From: an uncultured Pelagibacteraceae bacterium
Lineage (GTDB): Bacteria; Pseudomonadota; Alphaproteobacteria; Pelagibacterales; Pelagibacteraceae
DNA length: 57,136 bases
Assembly (NCBI GenBank): GCA_902573425.1
Contig: CACGJO010000006.1
Location: 1-57,136 of the forward strand
Direction of reading: 5' to 3'
Within the stretch, counting starts at the first letter, position 1, and each line of letters opens with the position of its first letter. The position numbers and the translations under genes were made by a program. Shown here in pieces: positions 9,376 to 17,589 of this stretch. Under the pieces are notes generated by a model. It made no database searches. It saw only the letters and a list, made by a program, of their open reading frames with translations, and was not told the DNA's origin.

Positions 9376-10582
9376 AGAGATAAAATCTAAATTCCCAATT
9401 TTTAAAAATAAAGTAAACGGTAAACAGCTGGTTTATCTTGATAGCGCTAATTCATCACAAAAACCGAAAACTGTGATTGATCGAATTTCAAAATTTTATT
9501 CTAAAGAATTTTCAAATGTAGGTAGAAGCGTACATTCATTAGCAGTAACAGCGACAAACCGTTTTGAAGAAACGAGAGACCTTATGAAAAAATATATCAA
9601 TGCAAAATACAGAGAGGAAATTATTTTTACAAAAAATGCAACAGAAGCTATTAATTTAGTTGCATCCACTTATGGTGAAAAATTTATTGAAAGTGGAGAT
9701 GAAATTTTAATAACAGAATTAGAACATCACGCAAATTATGTTCCATGGCACTTTATCAGAGAAAAGAAAGGAGCAATTATTAAGTTTGCTAAGTGCAATG
9801 ACAAGGGAGAAGTTGATATTGATGAGATTAAAAAATTAATTACCAATAAAACAAAAATTATTGCCATAACTCATATATCAAATGTAACTGGAGCTATAAT
9901 GCCAATTAAAAAGATCGTTGATCTTGCAAGCCAGAAAAAAATCCCTGTTTTAGTAGATGGTTGCCAAGGTGCACCGCATGTAAAAGTAGACATGCAAGAA
10001 TTAGGTTGTGATTTTTATGCAATCTCATGTCACAAAATGTATGGACCCACAGGTGTTGGTATTCTTTATGCTAAAAAAAAATGGGTTGATGCTTTACCCC
10101 CATACCAGGGTGGTGGCGGCATGATAGAGGAAGTTAAAAAGAATAATATTACATTTCCAGGCAGTCCAACGAAATTTGAGGCTGGAACATTACAAACTGC
10201 AGAGGTAGTTGGGTTTTCTGAGTCTATAAAATTTATAAAAGATGTTGGAATTAAAAATATTATGAAGCATGAAAAAGAAATCTTAGAATATGGTTTAGAA
10301 AAAATTAAAAAAAATAATTCTGTAAAAATTATTGGTGAACCAAAAAATAGAGGATCAATAATTTCCTTTACAATTAAAGGAATTCACCCGCATGATATAG
10401 CTACCATATTAGACGAAGATGGTGTTGCAATAAGAGCTGGACATCACTGTTGTCAAATTCTACATGATAAAATGGGACTTGCAGCATCAGCCAGAGCATC
10501 TTTGGGTATTTATAATTCAAAAGAGGATATAGATATCTTAAGTAACGCAATAAAAAAATGTAATAAGATATTTAATAATTAA
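9365..10582 (+). CDS. sufS: Cysteine desulfurase SufS
   Basis: PLP enzyme that removes sulfur from L-cysteine as an enzyme persulfide. The PLP lysine is Lys224 in SCHKMYGPTGVGILY. The active-site cysteine is Cys362 in RAGHHCC, next to a second Cys363. ELEHHANYVPW and QTAEVVGF are further group II desulfurase landmarks. It is 405 residues, full length. It starts inside the sufD coding sequence and abuts sufU without a gap. Both SufE and SufU acceptors are encoded in the same operon. Confidence 0.97.
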   Translation: MDTKEIKSKFPIFKNKVNGKQLVYLDSANSSQKPKTVIDRISKFYSKEFSNVGRSVHSLAVTATNRFEETRDLMKKYINAKYREEIIFTKNATEAINLVASTYGEKFIESGDEILITELEHHANYVPWHFIREKKGAIIKFAKCNDKGEVDIDEIKKLITNKTKIIAITHISNVTGAIMPIKKIVDLASQKKIPVLVDGCQGAPHVKVDMQELGCDFYAISCHKMYGPTGVGILYAKKKWVDALPPYQGGGGMIEEVKKNNITFPGSPTKFEAGTLQTAEVVGFSESIKFIKDVGIKNIMKHEKEILEYGLEKIKKNNSVKIIGEPKNRGSIISFTIKGIHPHDIATILDEDGVAIRAGHHCCQILHDKMGLAASARASLGIYNSKEDIDILSNAIKKCNKIFNN

Positions 10583-11047
10583 ATGGACATTAAGGAATTA
10601 TATCAAGAGATAATCTTGGATCATGGAAAAAATCCGAGAAATAAAAATATATGTAAGGATTTTAATAAAGATGCCAAAGGTCACAACCCACTTTGCGGTG
10701 ATAAAGTTCATATTTATTTAAAGTTGGACAATGAAAAGAAATTAGAAAATATTTCTTTTGAAGGCGAAGGTTGTGCAATATCAATGGCATCTGCATCTAT
10801 AATGACTGAGATAATTAAAGGAAAACAATTTAATATAGCTAAAAAAATTCAAGAAGATTTTTTAAATATGATTAAAGAAGGTTCAAAACTTAACATGAAC
10901 AGTCTCACTGATACTGAAAATATGACCATGATGTCACTATCTGGTGTTAAGAGATTTCCAATGAGAGTTAAATGTGCTACTTTAGCATGGCATACATTTA
11001 TAGAAGCAGTTGAAGGTAATAAAAAAATAGTAAATACAGAAAATTAA
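10583..11047 (+). CDS. sufU: SufU-type sulfur acceptor / scaffold
   Basis: A 154-residue U-type protein. The ligand set of SufU is complete: Cys38 and Asp40 in NPLCGDKV, Cys64 in GEGCAISMASAS, and Cys131 in RVKCATLAW. The extra segment between Cys64 and Cys131 (about residues 85-120) is the insertion that separates SufU from IscU. In Firmicutes SufU is a zinc-dependent partner of SufS; here it coexists with SufE, so its job could be sulfur transfer or scaffold. Context is the sixth protein of the SUF operon after the regulator, with sufT starting 3 bases downstream. Confidence 0.92.
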   Translation: MDIKELYQEIILDHGKNPRNKNICKDFNKDAKGHNPLCGDKVHIYLKLDNEKKLENISFEGEGCAISMASASIMTEIIKGKQFNIAKKIQEDFLNMIKEGSKLNMNSLTDTENMTMMSLSGVKRFPMRVKCATLAWHTFIEAVEGNKKIVNTEN

Positions 11048-11050
11048 TAA

Positions 11051-11353
11051 ATGGACGATTTAAAACAAAAAATTATTAAAGAAATAAAAAAAGTCTACGA
11101 TCCTGAAATACCAGTAAATATTTACGAGCTGGGCCTAATATACAAGATAGATATTGATAAAAAAAATAATGTTAAGGTAGATATGACTTTAACAACACCT
11201 AATTGCCCTGTAGCTGATAGTTTGCCAAAACAGGTAAAGGAATATATAATGAGTGTTAAGGGCGTTTCTGATGTTAAATTGAATTTAGTTTGGGACCCAC
11301 CATGGGACAAATCAAAAATGTCAGAAGCTGCCAAATTAGAATTAAATTTATGA
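11051..11353 (+). CDS. sufT: SUF-associated DUF59/MIP18 protein SufT
   Basis: A 100-residue single-domain MIP18 (DUF59) protein. The hallmark is the YDPEIPVNIYELGLIY start and the conserved cysteine in TLTTPNCPVAD, followed by LVWDPPWDKSKMSE at the end. SufT proteins are accessory factors for Fe-S maturation, needed when cluster demand is high in the species studied. The stop TGA overlaps the ATG of sufA (ATGA), so the two are translationally coupled. Confidence 0.92.
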   Translation: MDDLKQKIIKEIKKVYDPEIPVNIYELGLIYKIDIDKKNNVKVDMTLTTPNCPVADSLPKQVKEYIMSVKGVSDVKLNLVWDPPWDKSKMSEAAKLELNL

Positions 11354-11685
11354 GCCAACAAGTAATTAAATTAAGCGACAACGCAGCGAATAGAATAAAA
11401 GAGATAATGTCAAAAGCTGACAACACAGCTATTGGAGTTAGAGTAGGAGTTAAATCTGGTGGATGTGCAGGAATGTCTTATATGATGGAGTATGCGAAAG
11501 AAGTAAAGAATAACGAAGAAGTTATTGAGGATAAAGGGGTAAAAGTTTTTATTGATGCTAATGCAGTAATGTACCTTTTAGGAACCGAAATGGACTATAA
11601 GAAAGATAAATTTTCCTCACAATTTGTATTTATAAATCCTAACGAGACTGAACGTTGTGGTTGTGGAGAATCATTTAAGGTATAG
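11350..11685 (+). CDS. sufA: A-type Fe-S carrier (SufA/ErpA family)
   Basis: A 111-residue A-type carrier that receives clusters from SufBCD and delivers them to apoproteins. The three cluster cysteines are present: Cys39 (KSGGCAGMSY), Cys103 and Cys105 (ERCGCGESF). I chose the ATG at 11350 because it overlaps the sufT stop and gives the normal N-terminus; an in-frame ATG at 11290 would add 20 residues lying inside sufT that do not resemble the family. Whether it is SufA, ErpA or IscA by descent cannot be settled here. Confidence 0.93.
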   Translation: MSQQVIKLSDNAANRIKEIMSKADNTAIGVRVGVKSGGCAGMSYMMEYAKEVKNNEEVIEDKGVKVFIDANAVMYLLGTEMDYKKDKFSSQFVFINPNETERCGCGESFKV

Positions 11686-11692
11686 TGATTCT

Positions 11693-11875
11693 ATGAGAGA
11701 TACTAAACATCTTGAAAGCTTTGCAAGACAAAGAGTTGAAAAAGAGAAAGAAAAAACTCTTTTTAAAAATAAAATCAAAGCTGTTCATAAAGGCGCTAAT
11801 GGTACCTTTGAATACACAATAAAAGAGGGTATCAATAAGGGCAAAATAGCTGACGATAGAATTTTAAAAAAGTAA
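11693..11875 (+). CDS. Small basic protein (60 aa) at the end of the SUF operon
   Basis: I do not recognise this gene. From the ATG at 11693 it encodes 60 residues, starting 7 bases after the sufA stop. The first half is charged and likely helical (RQRVEKEKEKTLFKNK); the second half looks like two short strands (FEYTIKEGINKGKIADDRIL). No cysteines or membrane segment are seen. A longer in-frame start at 11657 would overlap sufA and is less likely. Tight spacing suggests co-transcription with suf. It meets the NTF2-like gene on the other strand with an 8-base gap. Confidence 0.6.
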   Translation: MRDTKHLESFARQRVEKEKEKTLFKNKIKAVHKGANGTFEYTIKEGINKGKIADDRILKK

Positions 11876-11883
11876 TTTGAAAT

Positions 11884-12204
11884 CTATTTAGGAAGCTTCG
11901 TAGCACCAGTTTCTTGGTGAACTATCTTTCCGTCCTTAAATTTGTAATAAGACATAACTGCTTCTTTATTACCATCATTATAACTTGTATAGGCGTGCAT
12001 AAATCCAACTTCATTATTCTCAAAAAGAATTCTATGTTTATCTATCTTAACATCTTTCATTCCAACCCATTTAACCACATCATCTTTAGACAAAGTCTTT
12101 CCAGATGAGTGCATCAAGAATTTAAAATCATCATGCATAACTTCTTTAGCACCATTTGTATCGCCTTCATTTATTATTTTAACCAATTTTTCTATTATAG
12201 ACAT
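11884..12204 (-). CDS. NTF2-like / SnoaL-like small protein
   Basis: A 106-residue protein with the cone-shaped NTF2-like pattern: an N-terminal helix pair (IIEKLVKIINEGDTNGAKEVMHDDFKFLM), then strands ending in AVMSYYKFKDGKIVHQETGA. Such domains serve as isomerases, hydrolases or simple ligand-binding modules, so no reaction can be assigned. It lacks a signal peptide. It follows the exported-protein gene on the same strand by 9 bases, and both lie downstream of glnA in the same direction. Confidence 0.7.
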   Translation of the reverse strand: MSIIEKLVKIINEGDTNGAKEVMHDDFKFLMHSSGKTLSKDDVVKWVGMKDVKIDKHRILFENNEVGFMHAYTSYNDGNKEAVMSYYKFKDGKIVHQETGATKLPK

Positions 12205-12213
12205 CGTGTTTAT

Positions 12214-12600
12214 TTAACCTTGGTAAATAGTTCTAGATAGTTTTTCTATCTTTTCTTTTGAACCGGGAATTAGATCGTAAGTAGATTTATTACACTCACT
12301 ATTCTTTTTTTTATTAAAAGGTTTACCGTAAACTTTATCTACATAAATATTCATTCCTTTATTGATTTCGTCATTTTTAATACCTTCTTTGTTAAGGTAT
12401 TCCCTGATTACTTTAGATGCGGCTAAAGCTATCTCAATATCCTTAACCTCTACTGTATCTGCTGGTAATACGGCAGTAGCAGTATAATGACCAAGACATT
12501 CTATTGTATTTTCTTTTTGTGCTTTGGTTATATGACCAGCTGCAAAAGATGATATTATTACTGAGCTAGCTAGTATTAGTGATATAAAAATTTTTTTCAT
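12214..12600 (-). CDS. Small exported protein of unknown function
   Basis: A 128-residue protein I do not recognise. Residues 1-21 form a clear Sec signal peptide: Lys-Lys, then a hydrophobic run (IFISLILASSVIISSFAAG) with a likely cleavage after Ala. The mature part is helical, carries two cysteines (ECLGH and SECNKS) that could form a periplasmic disulfide, and is lysine-rich. A strong AAGGAG Shine-Dalgarno precedes the ATG. It sits 68 bases downstream of glnA and 9 bases upstream of the NTF2-like gene. A link to nitrogen metabolism would be inference only. Confidence 0.7.
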   Translation of the reverse strand: MKKIFISLILASSVIISSFAAGHITKAQKENTIECLGHYTATAVLPADTVEVKDIEIALAASKVIREYLNKEGIKNDEINKGMNIYVDKVYGKPFNKKKNSECNKSTYDLIPGSKEKIEKLSRTIYQG

Positions 12601-12668
12601 ATAAAAAACTTACTCCTTTATTTCAAATAATTGTTTAAAAAATTGTCACACCTTAAATATATTCACTT

Positions 12669-14075
12669 TTAACAGCTGTAGTACATTTGAAACTCCATTG
12701 GATGTGGAGTGTGCTCAAAATTATAAATTTCTTCATATTTAAGAGCGATGTAAGCATCTATTTGATCATCAGTGAAAACATTTCCTTGAGTTAAAAATTT
12801 TCTATCTTTGTCTAAGCTCTCCATAGCTTCTCTTAAAGAACCGCAAACTGTTGGAATTTTTTTAACTTCAGACTCACTTAAAGCATACAAATCTTTATCC
12901 AAAGATTTACCTGGATCGATTTTATTCTTAATTCCATCAAGACCAGCCATTAATAATGCAGAAAATGTTAAGTATGGGTTTCCAGCTGCATCAGGGAAAC
13001 GAACTTCGCATCTAGCAGCTTTTTTACTTTGTGTAATTGGAATTCTACATGAAGCAGATCTGTTTCTTGCTGAGTATGCCAATAATACAGGCGCTTCAAA
13101 GCCTGGTATTAATCTTTTATAACTATTAGTTGTTGCATTAGAGAAAGCATTTATCGCTCTAGCGTGTTTTAATATTCCTCCGATATAGTGCAATGCTGTA
13201 TCGGATAAACCTGCGTATTTATTTCCAGAAAATACCGCTGTACTTCCTTTCCATATTGATTGGTGACAGTGCATTCCAGAACCATTGTCACCTTTTACGG
13301 GTTTAGGCATAAAAGTTGCTGTCTTACCAAAGGAATGTGTAACCATGTGAACTGCGTACTTATAAAGCTGAAGATTATCTGCTTGATCAACTAATGTTCC
13401 AAAATACATTCCAAGTTCATGTTGGCTCGGAGCAACTTCATGGTGATGTTTTTCAACTTTAATTCCCATGTCCTTCATTGCTTTTAAATATTCACTTCTC
13501 ATATCCTGGGCACTATCAACAGGCGGAACTGGGAAATAACCACCTTTAATACCTGGTCTGTGACCCATATTTCCATTTTCATATTTTTTTCCAGTGTTAT
13601 ATGGACCTTCAGAACTATCAATTTGAAATCCTGTATGATTCATATCGTTTGAATATCTAACATCATCAAAAACAAAAAATTCAGGTTCTGGTCCGAAGTA
13701 GGCTTTATCTCCTACACCAGTTTTCTTTAAATATCCTTCTGCTTTTTTTGCTGTACCCCTTGGATCCCTTTCGTAAGGATCTTTTTTTATCGCATCAAGA
13801 ATGTCACAAAATATATTAAGTGTATTGTGTGTAGTAAAAGGGTCTACGACTGTTCTTGATAAATCTGGTTTTAAAATCATGTCGGACTCATTAATTGCTT
13901 TCCATCCAGCAATAGATGAACCATCAAAGAAAACTCCTTCGTTTAACATATCTTCATCAACTATTGTTGCATCCATAGTTACATGTTGAAGTTTTCCTCT
14001 TGGGTCTGTGAATCTTAGATCTACGTATTCGATCTCTTTATCTTTTATAATCTTCCTTACTGAACTAGCGCTCAT
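12669..14075 (-). CDS. glnA: Glutamine synthetase type I
   Basis: Assimilates ammonium by making glutamine from glutamate with ATP. The 468 residues match dodecameric GSI. Signatures include [28 protein letters not shown] (metal and ATP site) and NRSASCRIP. Tyr397 in [11 protein letters not shown] corresponds to the adenylylation site of enterobacterial GS, so covalent control is possible if the cell has GlnE. No glnB (PII) gene is beside it, unlike many alphaproteobacteria. The 117-base divergent region to nnrD must hold its promoter; I see only a weak TTGAAG/TAAAAC pair on the minus strand at about 14104-14133. Confidence 0.97.
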   Translation of the reverse strand: MSASSVRKIIKDKEIEYVDLRFTDPRGKLQHVTMDATIVDEDMLNEGVFFDGSSIAGWKAINESDMILKPDLSRTVVDPFTTHNTLNIFCDILDAIKKDPYERDPRGTAKKAEGYLKKTGVGDKAYFGPEPEFFVFDDVRYSNDMNHTGFQIDSSEGPYNTGKKYENGNMGHRPGIKGGYFPVPPVDSAQDMRSEYLKAMKDMGIKVEKHHHEVAPSQHELGMYFGTLVDQADNLQLYKYAVHMVTHSFGKTATFMPKPVKGDNGSGMHCHQSIWKGSTAVFSGNKYAGLSDTALHYIGGILKHARAINAFSNATTNSYKRLIPGFEAPVLLAYSARNRSASCRIPITQSKKAARCEVRFPDAAGNPYLTFSALLMAGLDGIKNKIDPGKSLDKDLYALSESEVKKIPTVCGSLREAMESLDKDRKFLTQGNVFTDDQIDAYIALKYEEIYNFEHTPHPMEFQMYYSC

Positions 14076-14192
14076 AAATCCCTTTCAAATTGTTTAAAAA
14101 AACGTTTTACATTACCAAATTTTTACACTTCAAGTAGACAAAAAAAATATATGGCTGCTATGCGTTTTTTACATTATACAATTCCTAATTGA

Positions 14193-15032
14193 ATGAAATT
14201 CATTAAAAATTCCCCTAAAATTTGGATAAAAAAATTTCCTTGGAAAAAAAAGTCTAGCAACAAATATTCAAGAGGCAGAGTGCTTATTCTTGGAGGTCAA
14301 AAGAACATGATTGGAGCAACAATTCTTGCCGCTGAAGCCTGCTTAAGGGTTGGCGTTGGGTCAGTCAAAATTATTTGTACTAAAGAAACTATACAAGTTT
14401 TATCGATAAAATTTCCATCTGCTCTTAAAATTGAAATTAATAATATTTCATATCTAAAGAGTTTTCTTAAAAAAGAGCGCAAAACAACATCAGTCGCATT
14501 AGTGGGTCCAGGCGCAGGAAACAACACAAAAACAATGAAATTTACTGAGGAAATTTTGAAACATATAAAATATGTAATTTTAGATGCTGACGCTTTAAAT
14601 TCTTTTAAAAACAAAACAAAAAAACTTTTAAAATATTTAGATAAATATAGGCTCATTACTCCTCATAAAGCTGAATTTCACAGACTTTTTCCAACAATCA
14701 AAAAGAGTTTGGAAAACAAGGAAAAAGTTTTAAAATTTTTAAAGTTATGTGAGTCAAATATATTACTTAAAGGAAATACAACATTGATAGGTTCAAATAA
14801 AAAAATTATAAAAAATTCACACTCTTCAAGTGAATTAGCTGTTATTGGTTCAGGAGATGTTTTAGCAGGTATAATTGCAAGTCTTGTCGGAGACAACAAG
14901 ATGTCAATGATAGAGGCTGCTGCTGCCGGAGCTTGGTTACATGGAGATATTGCAAAAAAAAATGGCAGAGGTTTAATTTCTGAGGATTTAATTAAAGGTA
15001 TACCATTTGCATTAAAAAGATTAAAAAGATGA
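14193..15032 (+). CDS. nnrD: ADP-dependent (S)-NAD(P)H-hydrate dehydratase
   Basis: Repairs hydrated NADH/NADPH (YjeF C-terminal domain, ribokinase fold). It has 279 residues. GRVLILGGQKNMIGATILAAEACLRVG, DADALNSF, TPHKAEF and the catalytic GSGDVLAGIIASL are family marks. The N-terminal epimerase (NnrE) half, fused to it in E. coli and many bacteria, is absent here, so NnrE would have to be encoded elsewhere or be missing. The last 4 bases overlap the next gene. Confidence 0.92.
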   Translation: MKFIKNSPKIWIKKFPWKKKSSNKYSRGRVLILGGQKNMIGATILAAEACLRVGVGSVKIICTKETIQVLSIKFPSALKIEINNISYLKSFLKKERKTTSVALVGPGAGNNTKTMKFTEEILKHIKYVILDADALNSFKNKTKKLLKYLDKYRLITPHKAEFHRLFPTIKKSLENKEKVLKFLKLCESNILLKGNTTLIGSNKKIIKNSHSSSELAVIGSGDVLAGIIASLVGDNKMSMIEAAAAGAWLHGDIAKKNGRGLISEDLIKGIPFALKRLKR

Positions 15033-15511
15033 GCGAATTATTAAATAAAGAAACAGTAAAAAGAGTAGAGAAGTCCCTAAGAGATTTTGATAAAAATCTA
15101 AAAATTATTGCTTTAGATGAAACTGCACGAACTGCAAAAGATGCTGCAAGTAGTTTAAAATGTGAATTAGGCGCCATTGTAAAGAGCTTAGTGTTTAAAG
15201 CCGAAGGTGAATTTTTGGTTTGCTTAGTATCAGGTGATAAAAAATGCTCACTAAATAAACTCAAGAAAATTTTAAACAAAAAAGATATTGCCATGGCAAA
15301 CCCCAATGAGGTTAAAGATCATACTGGGTTTTCAATAGGTGGTGTTGCACCAACAGGCTATTTAAAAAAATTAAATACTATTATAGATAAATCTTTAAAT
15401 AGATTTAATTATGTATATGGTGCTGCAGGTCATCCTGATTGTGTATTTAAAATTACCTATTCAGAATTAGTAGAACTTACAAACGGAAAAGAAGCAGAAA
15501 TAATTGAATGA
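15029..15511 (+). CDS. YbaK/EbsC-family aminoacyl-tRNA deacylase
   Basis: A 160-residue YbaK-domain protein. These trans-editing enzymes clear mischarged tRNAs, usually Cys-tRNA-Pro or Ala-tRNA-Pro. Visible landmarks are ELGAIVKSLVFK (the conserved catalytic-pocket Lys), GDKKCSLNKLKK and FSIGGVAPTGY with the GxxxP loop. The exact substrate cannot be told. It overlaps nnrD by 4 bases and the DMT transporter by 4, indicating one transcript. Confidence 0.88.
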   Translation: MSELLNKETVKRVEKSLRDFDKNLKIIALDETARTAKDAASSLKCELGAIVKSLVFKAEGEFLVCLVSGDKKCSLNKLKKILNKKDIAMANPNEVKDHTGFSIGGVAPTGYLKKLNTIIDKSLNRFNYVYGAAGHPDCVFKITYSELVELTNGKEAEIIE

Positions 15512-16398
15512 AAGAACCAAAAACTATTGATGTATTGTTATTAATTTTATTAGGAGCAATTTGGGGATCTGCTTTTTTTAATATTAAAATAGCTACTTAT
15601 ACATATGATCCTGTAACTTTAGTTTTTCTAAGGGTATTTTTTGCATTAGTTGCTTTAAGTCTCTACTGTTTTTACAAAAAAATTAAAATTTTAGCTTTTT
15701 CAAATAATTGGAAAATGTACGCCATCGTTGGGTTAACAAATATTACAATACCATTTTTACTTATTGCTTATGGCACAAATGTAGTCGACAGTTATTTATC
15801 TGCGATTTTAATGAGCACAACGCCTTTAAGTGGAACTTTACTAGCCCATTTTTTTACAAAAAACGAAAAGTTGAATATATTCAAATCAATAGGGGTCTTA
15901 ATTGGTTTTTTAGGTATTGTTTTTTTATTTTTTGATAAATTAGTTATTAGTGAAAGTAATTTATTTTACGTTTTAGTTATTCTTTGCGGGTCAACTTTTT
16001 ATGTAGTTGGAGGTATTTTAACATTAAAATTTTTGAAAAACGATGGTAACGAGAATGTTTCAACGTCCACAATTTTGTGGTCATTTATTTTTCTTATACC
16101 TTTTTGCTTATATCAGGAACCTTGGGCAAATCTAAAACCTTCGATGGAGTCTACTGCTGCATTAATTTATTTAGGCGTGTTTCCAACAGGTGTAGCTTGG
16201 TTACTCAGATTTCATATATTAACCAAAGTTGGAATGGTTTTTCAAACTCAAGTTGCTTATCTAATTCCAATTTTTGGTGTTTTTTTTGGATATATAATTA
16301 TGGATGAGAAAATAACTTGGAAGGTTTTGGTATCTCTTATAATTATTATTTCTGGAATATTTATGGTAAAAAGGGGAAATAAAGGGATTCAAGAATAA
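15508..16398 (+). CDS. DMT-superfamily (EamA) transporter
   Basis: A 296-residue inner-membrane protein with about ten hydrophobic segments in two EamA repeats. Each repeat ends with the characteristic pattern (IGVLIGFLGIVFLF in the first, LVSLIIIISGIFMVKRG in the second), and GAIWGSAFFNIKIA opens the first. Family members export or import small metabolites such as amino acids; the substrate is unknown. It overlaps the upstream deacylase by 4 bases and is followed after 1 base by the glycosyltransferase gene. Confidence 0.9.
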   Translation: MKEPKTIDVLLLILLGAIWGSAFFNIKIATYTYDPVTLVFLRVFFALVALSLYCFYKKIKILAFSNNWKMYAIVGLTNITIPFLLIAYGTNVVDSYLSAILMSTTPLSGTLLAHFFTKNEKLNIFKSIGVLIGFLGIVFLFFDKLVISESNLFYVLVILCGSTFYVVGGILTLKFLKNDGNENVSTSTILWSFIFLIPFCLYQEPWANLKPSMESTAALIYLGVFPTGVAWLLRFHILTKVGMVFQTQVAYLIPIFGVFFGYIIMDEKITWKVLVSLIIIISGIFMVKRGNKGIQE

Positions 16399-16399
16399 A

Positions 16400-17464
16400 A
16401 TGCCAAACAGCTCAGCTTCATTAAGTCTTTTATCTGTAATATCTTTGTTAAGTTTTTTTGTAGTTCTATTAACAAATAAATTTTCTTATAAAATTAATAA
16501 TGGAGCTTTATTAGACGAGGATTTTGAAAAACCTCAGGCTTTTCATCAATATCCAACCGCAAGAAGTGGAGGCTTAGCTTCTTTTATATCATTAGGTTTA
16601 TTTTTTACTCTTTATTATTTTTTATTTCAAAAAATTTTACTAGACTATTTGGTCTTAACTATTGTGATGTTTTTTTTGGGCTTTTTAGAGGATTTAAAAT
16701 TAAGTTTAAGAGCAATTTACAGACTGCTAATAATGTCAATTTTATTATATTTTTTCATATATTTTTTCTCAATAAATATTATTTCTCTTGATCTTAATTT
16801 TTTAAATTTATTGATGAAAAATTGGTTTTTTTCATCATTTTTTATCTTAATTTGTTTTTTATTTATAATTAATGGAGCTAATCTTGTAGATGGTTTTAAT
16901 GGGCTTTTAACAATTCACCTTCTTATAATAAATTTTATACTTTTATATATAAATTTAAACAACGGAAACCAGGACCTGGCAATGGTTATAACTGCTCAGA
17001 TTGTTGTTTTGATATCTTTTCTACTTTTCAACTTTCCTAAAGCAACCATGTTTTTGGGAGATAGTGGTTCATATTTATTTGGTTCGTTATTAGCTTTTAA
17101 CGTAATAAACACAAATAATTTAAATCCTCAGATTTCATCTTTCTTTTTTTGTATACTTTTATTTTACTTATTTTTTGAGGTTTTCTTCTCTTTTTTCAGA
17201 AAATTATATTCAAAAAAATCACCCCTGAAACCAGACAGATCACATCTGCATATGTTAACTTACAGTTTTTTAGCCAATTCTTTGAAGTTTAAAGACTCTA
17301 ATTATTTAAATTCACTCTTAATAAATATAATTTATACATCTTTAATTTTACCAACAGTTTTTTTCCAGGATAATGGTTTAATTTGTAAATATTGGTTTTT
17401 TTCATTATTAATTCTTTATATTGTCTTCTATTCACTACTTTATAGTTTCGCAAAAAAGCAATAG
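16400..17464 (+). CDS. Polyprenyl-phosphate glycosyl-1-phosphate transferase (MraY/WecA family, GT4)
   Basis: A 354-residue protein with about ten membrane segments. It has the family acidic motifs: LEDLKLSLRAIYRL, NGANLVDGFNGL (the NxxNxxDGxDGL block) and FLGDSGSYLFG, plus the cytoplasmic basic loop DRSHLHMLTY. It should join a sugar-1-phosphate to undecaprenyl phosphate and so start a surface polysaccharide. It is more WecA/WbpL-like than MraY, but the sugar is unknown. The 847-residue sugar-modifying protein at 23413 could work in the same route; that is inference. Confidence 0.88.
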   Translation: MPNSSASLSLLSVISLLSFFVVLLTNKFSYKINNGALLDEDFEKPQAFHQYPTARSGGLASFISLGLFFTLYYFLFQKILLDYLVLTIVMFFLGFLEDLKLSLRAIYRLLIMSILLYFFIYFFSINIISLDLNFLNLLMKNWFFSSFFILICFLFIINGANLVDGFNGLLTIHLLIINFILLYINLNNGNQDLAMVITAQIVVLISFLLFNFPKATMFLGDSGSYLFGSLLAFNVINTNNLNPQISSFFFCILLFYLFFEVFFSFFRKLYSKKSPLKPDRSHLHMLTYSFLANSLKFKDSNYLNSLLINIIYTSLILPTVFFQDNGLICKYWFFSLLILYIVFYSLLYSFAKKQ

Positions 17465-17498
17465 TTGTTATAAACTTTTGTTATAAAATTAATTTAAT

Positions 17499-17583
17499 GG
17501 GCAAGTGGCGGAATTGGTATACGCGCTAGTCTTAGGAACTAGTGCCGCAAGGCTTAAGAGTTCGAGTCTCTTCTTGCCCACCA
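17499..17583 (+). tRNA. tRNA-Leu(UAG)
   Basis: Complete 85-base class II tRNA. The acceptor GGGCAAG (17499-17505) pairs with CTTGCCC (17573-17579), discriminator A, and CCA is encoded at 17581-17583. The anticodon stem CTAGT/ACTAG encloses the loop CTTAGGA with anticodon TAG. A variable arm (TGCCGCAAGGCT) and T-arm GAGTTCGAGTCTC are present. The trigger-factor ATG lies only 6 bases after the CCA. Confidence 0.97.
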
Positions 17584-17589
17584 ATATTT

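Noticed and set aside
11290..11349. Longer sufA start inside sufT
   Set aside because: Family length and the ATGA overlap with the sufT stop favour 11350.
14076..14192. Riboswitch-like element upstream of glnA
   Set aside because: I looked for paired stems in the 117-base divergent gap and found no convincing structure.
17465..17498. Strong promoter for tRNA-Leu
   Set aside because: TATAAA-like hexamers occur, but no -35 fits at acceptable spacing; in AT-rich DNA this cannot be supported.
17542..17589. Upstream extension of trigger factor into tRNA-Leu
   Set aside because: The added residues are the tRNA sequence read as codons. The ATG at 17590 gives the normal trigger-factor N-terminus.
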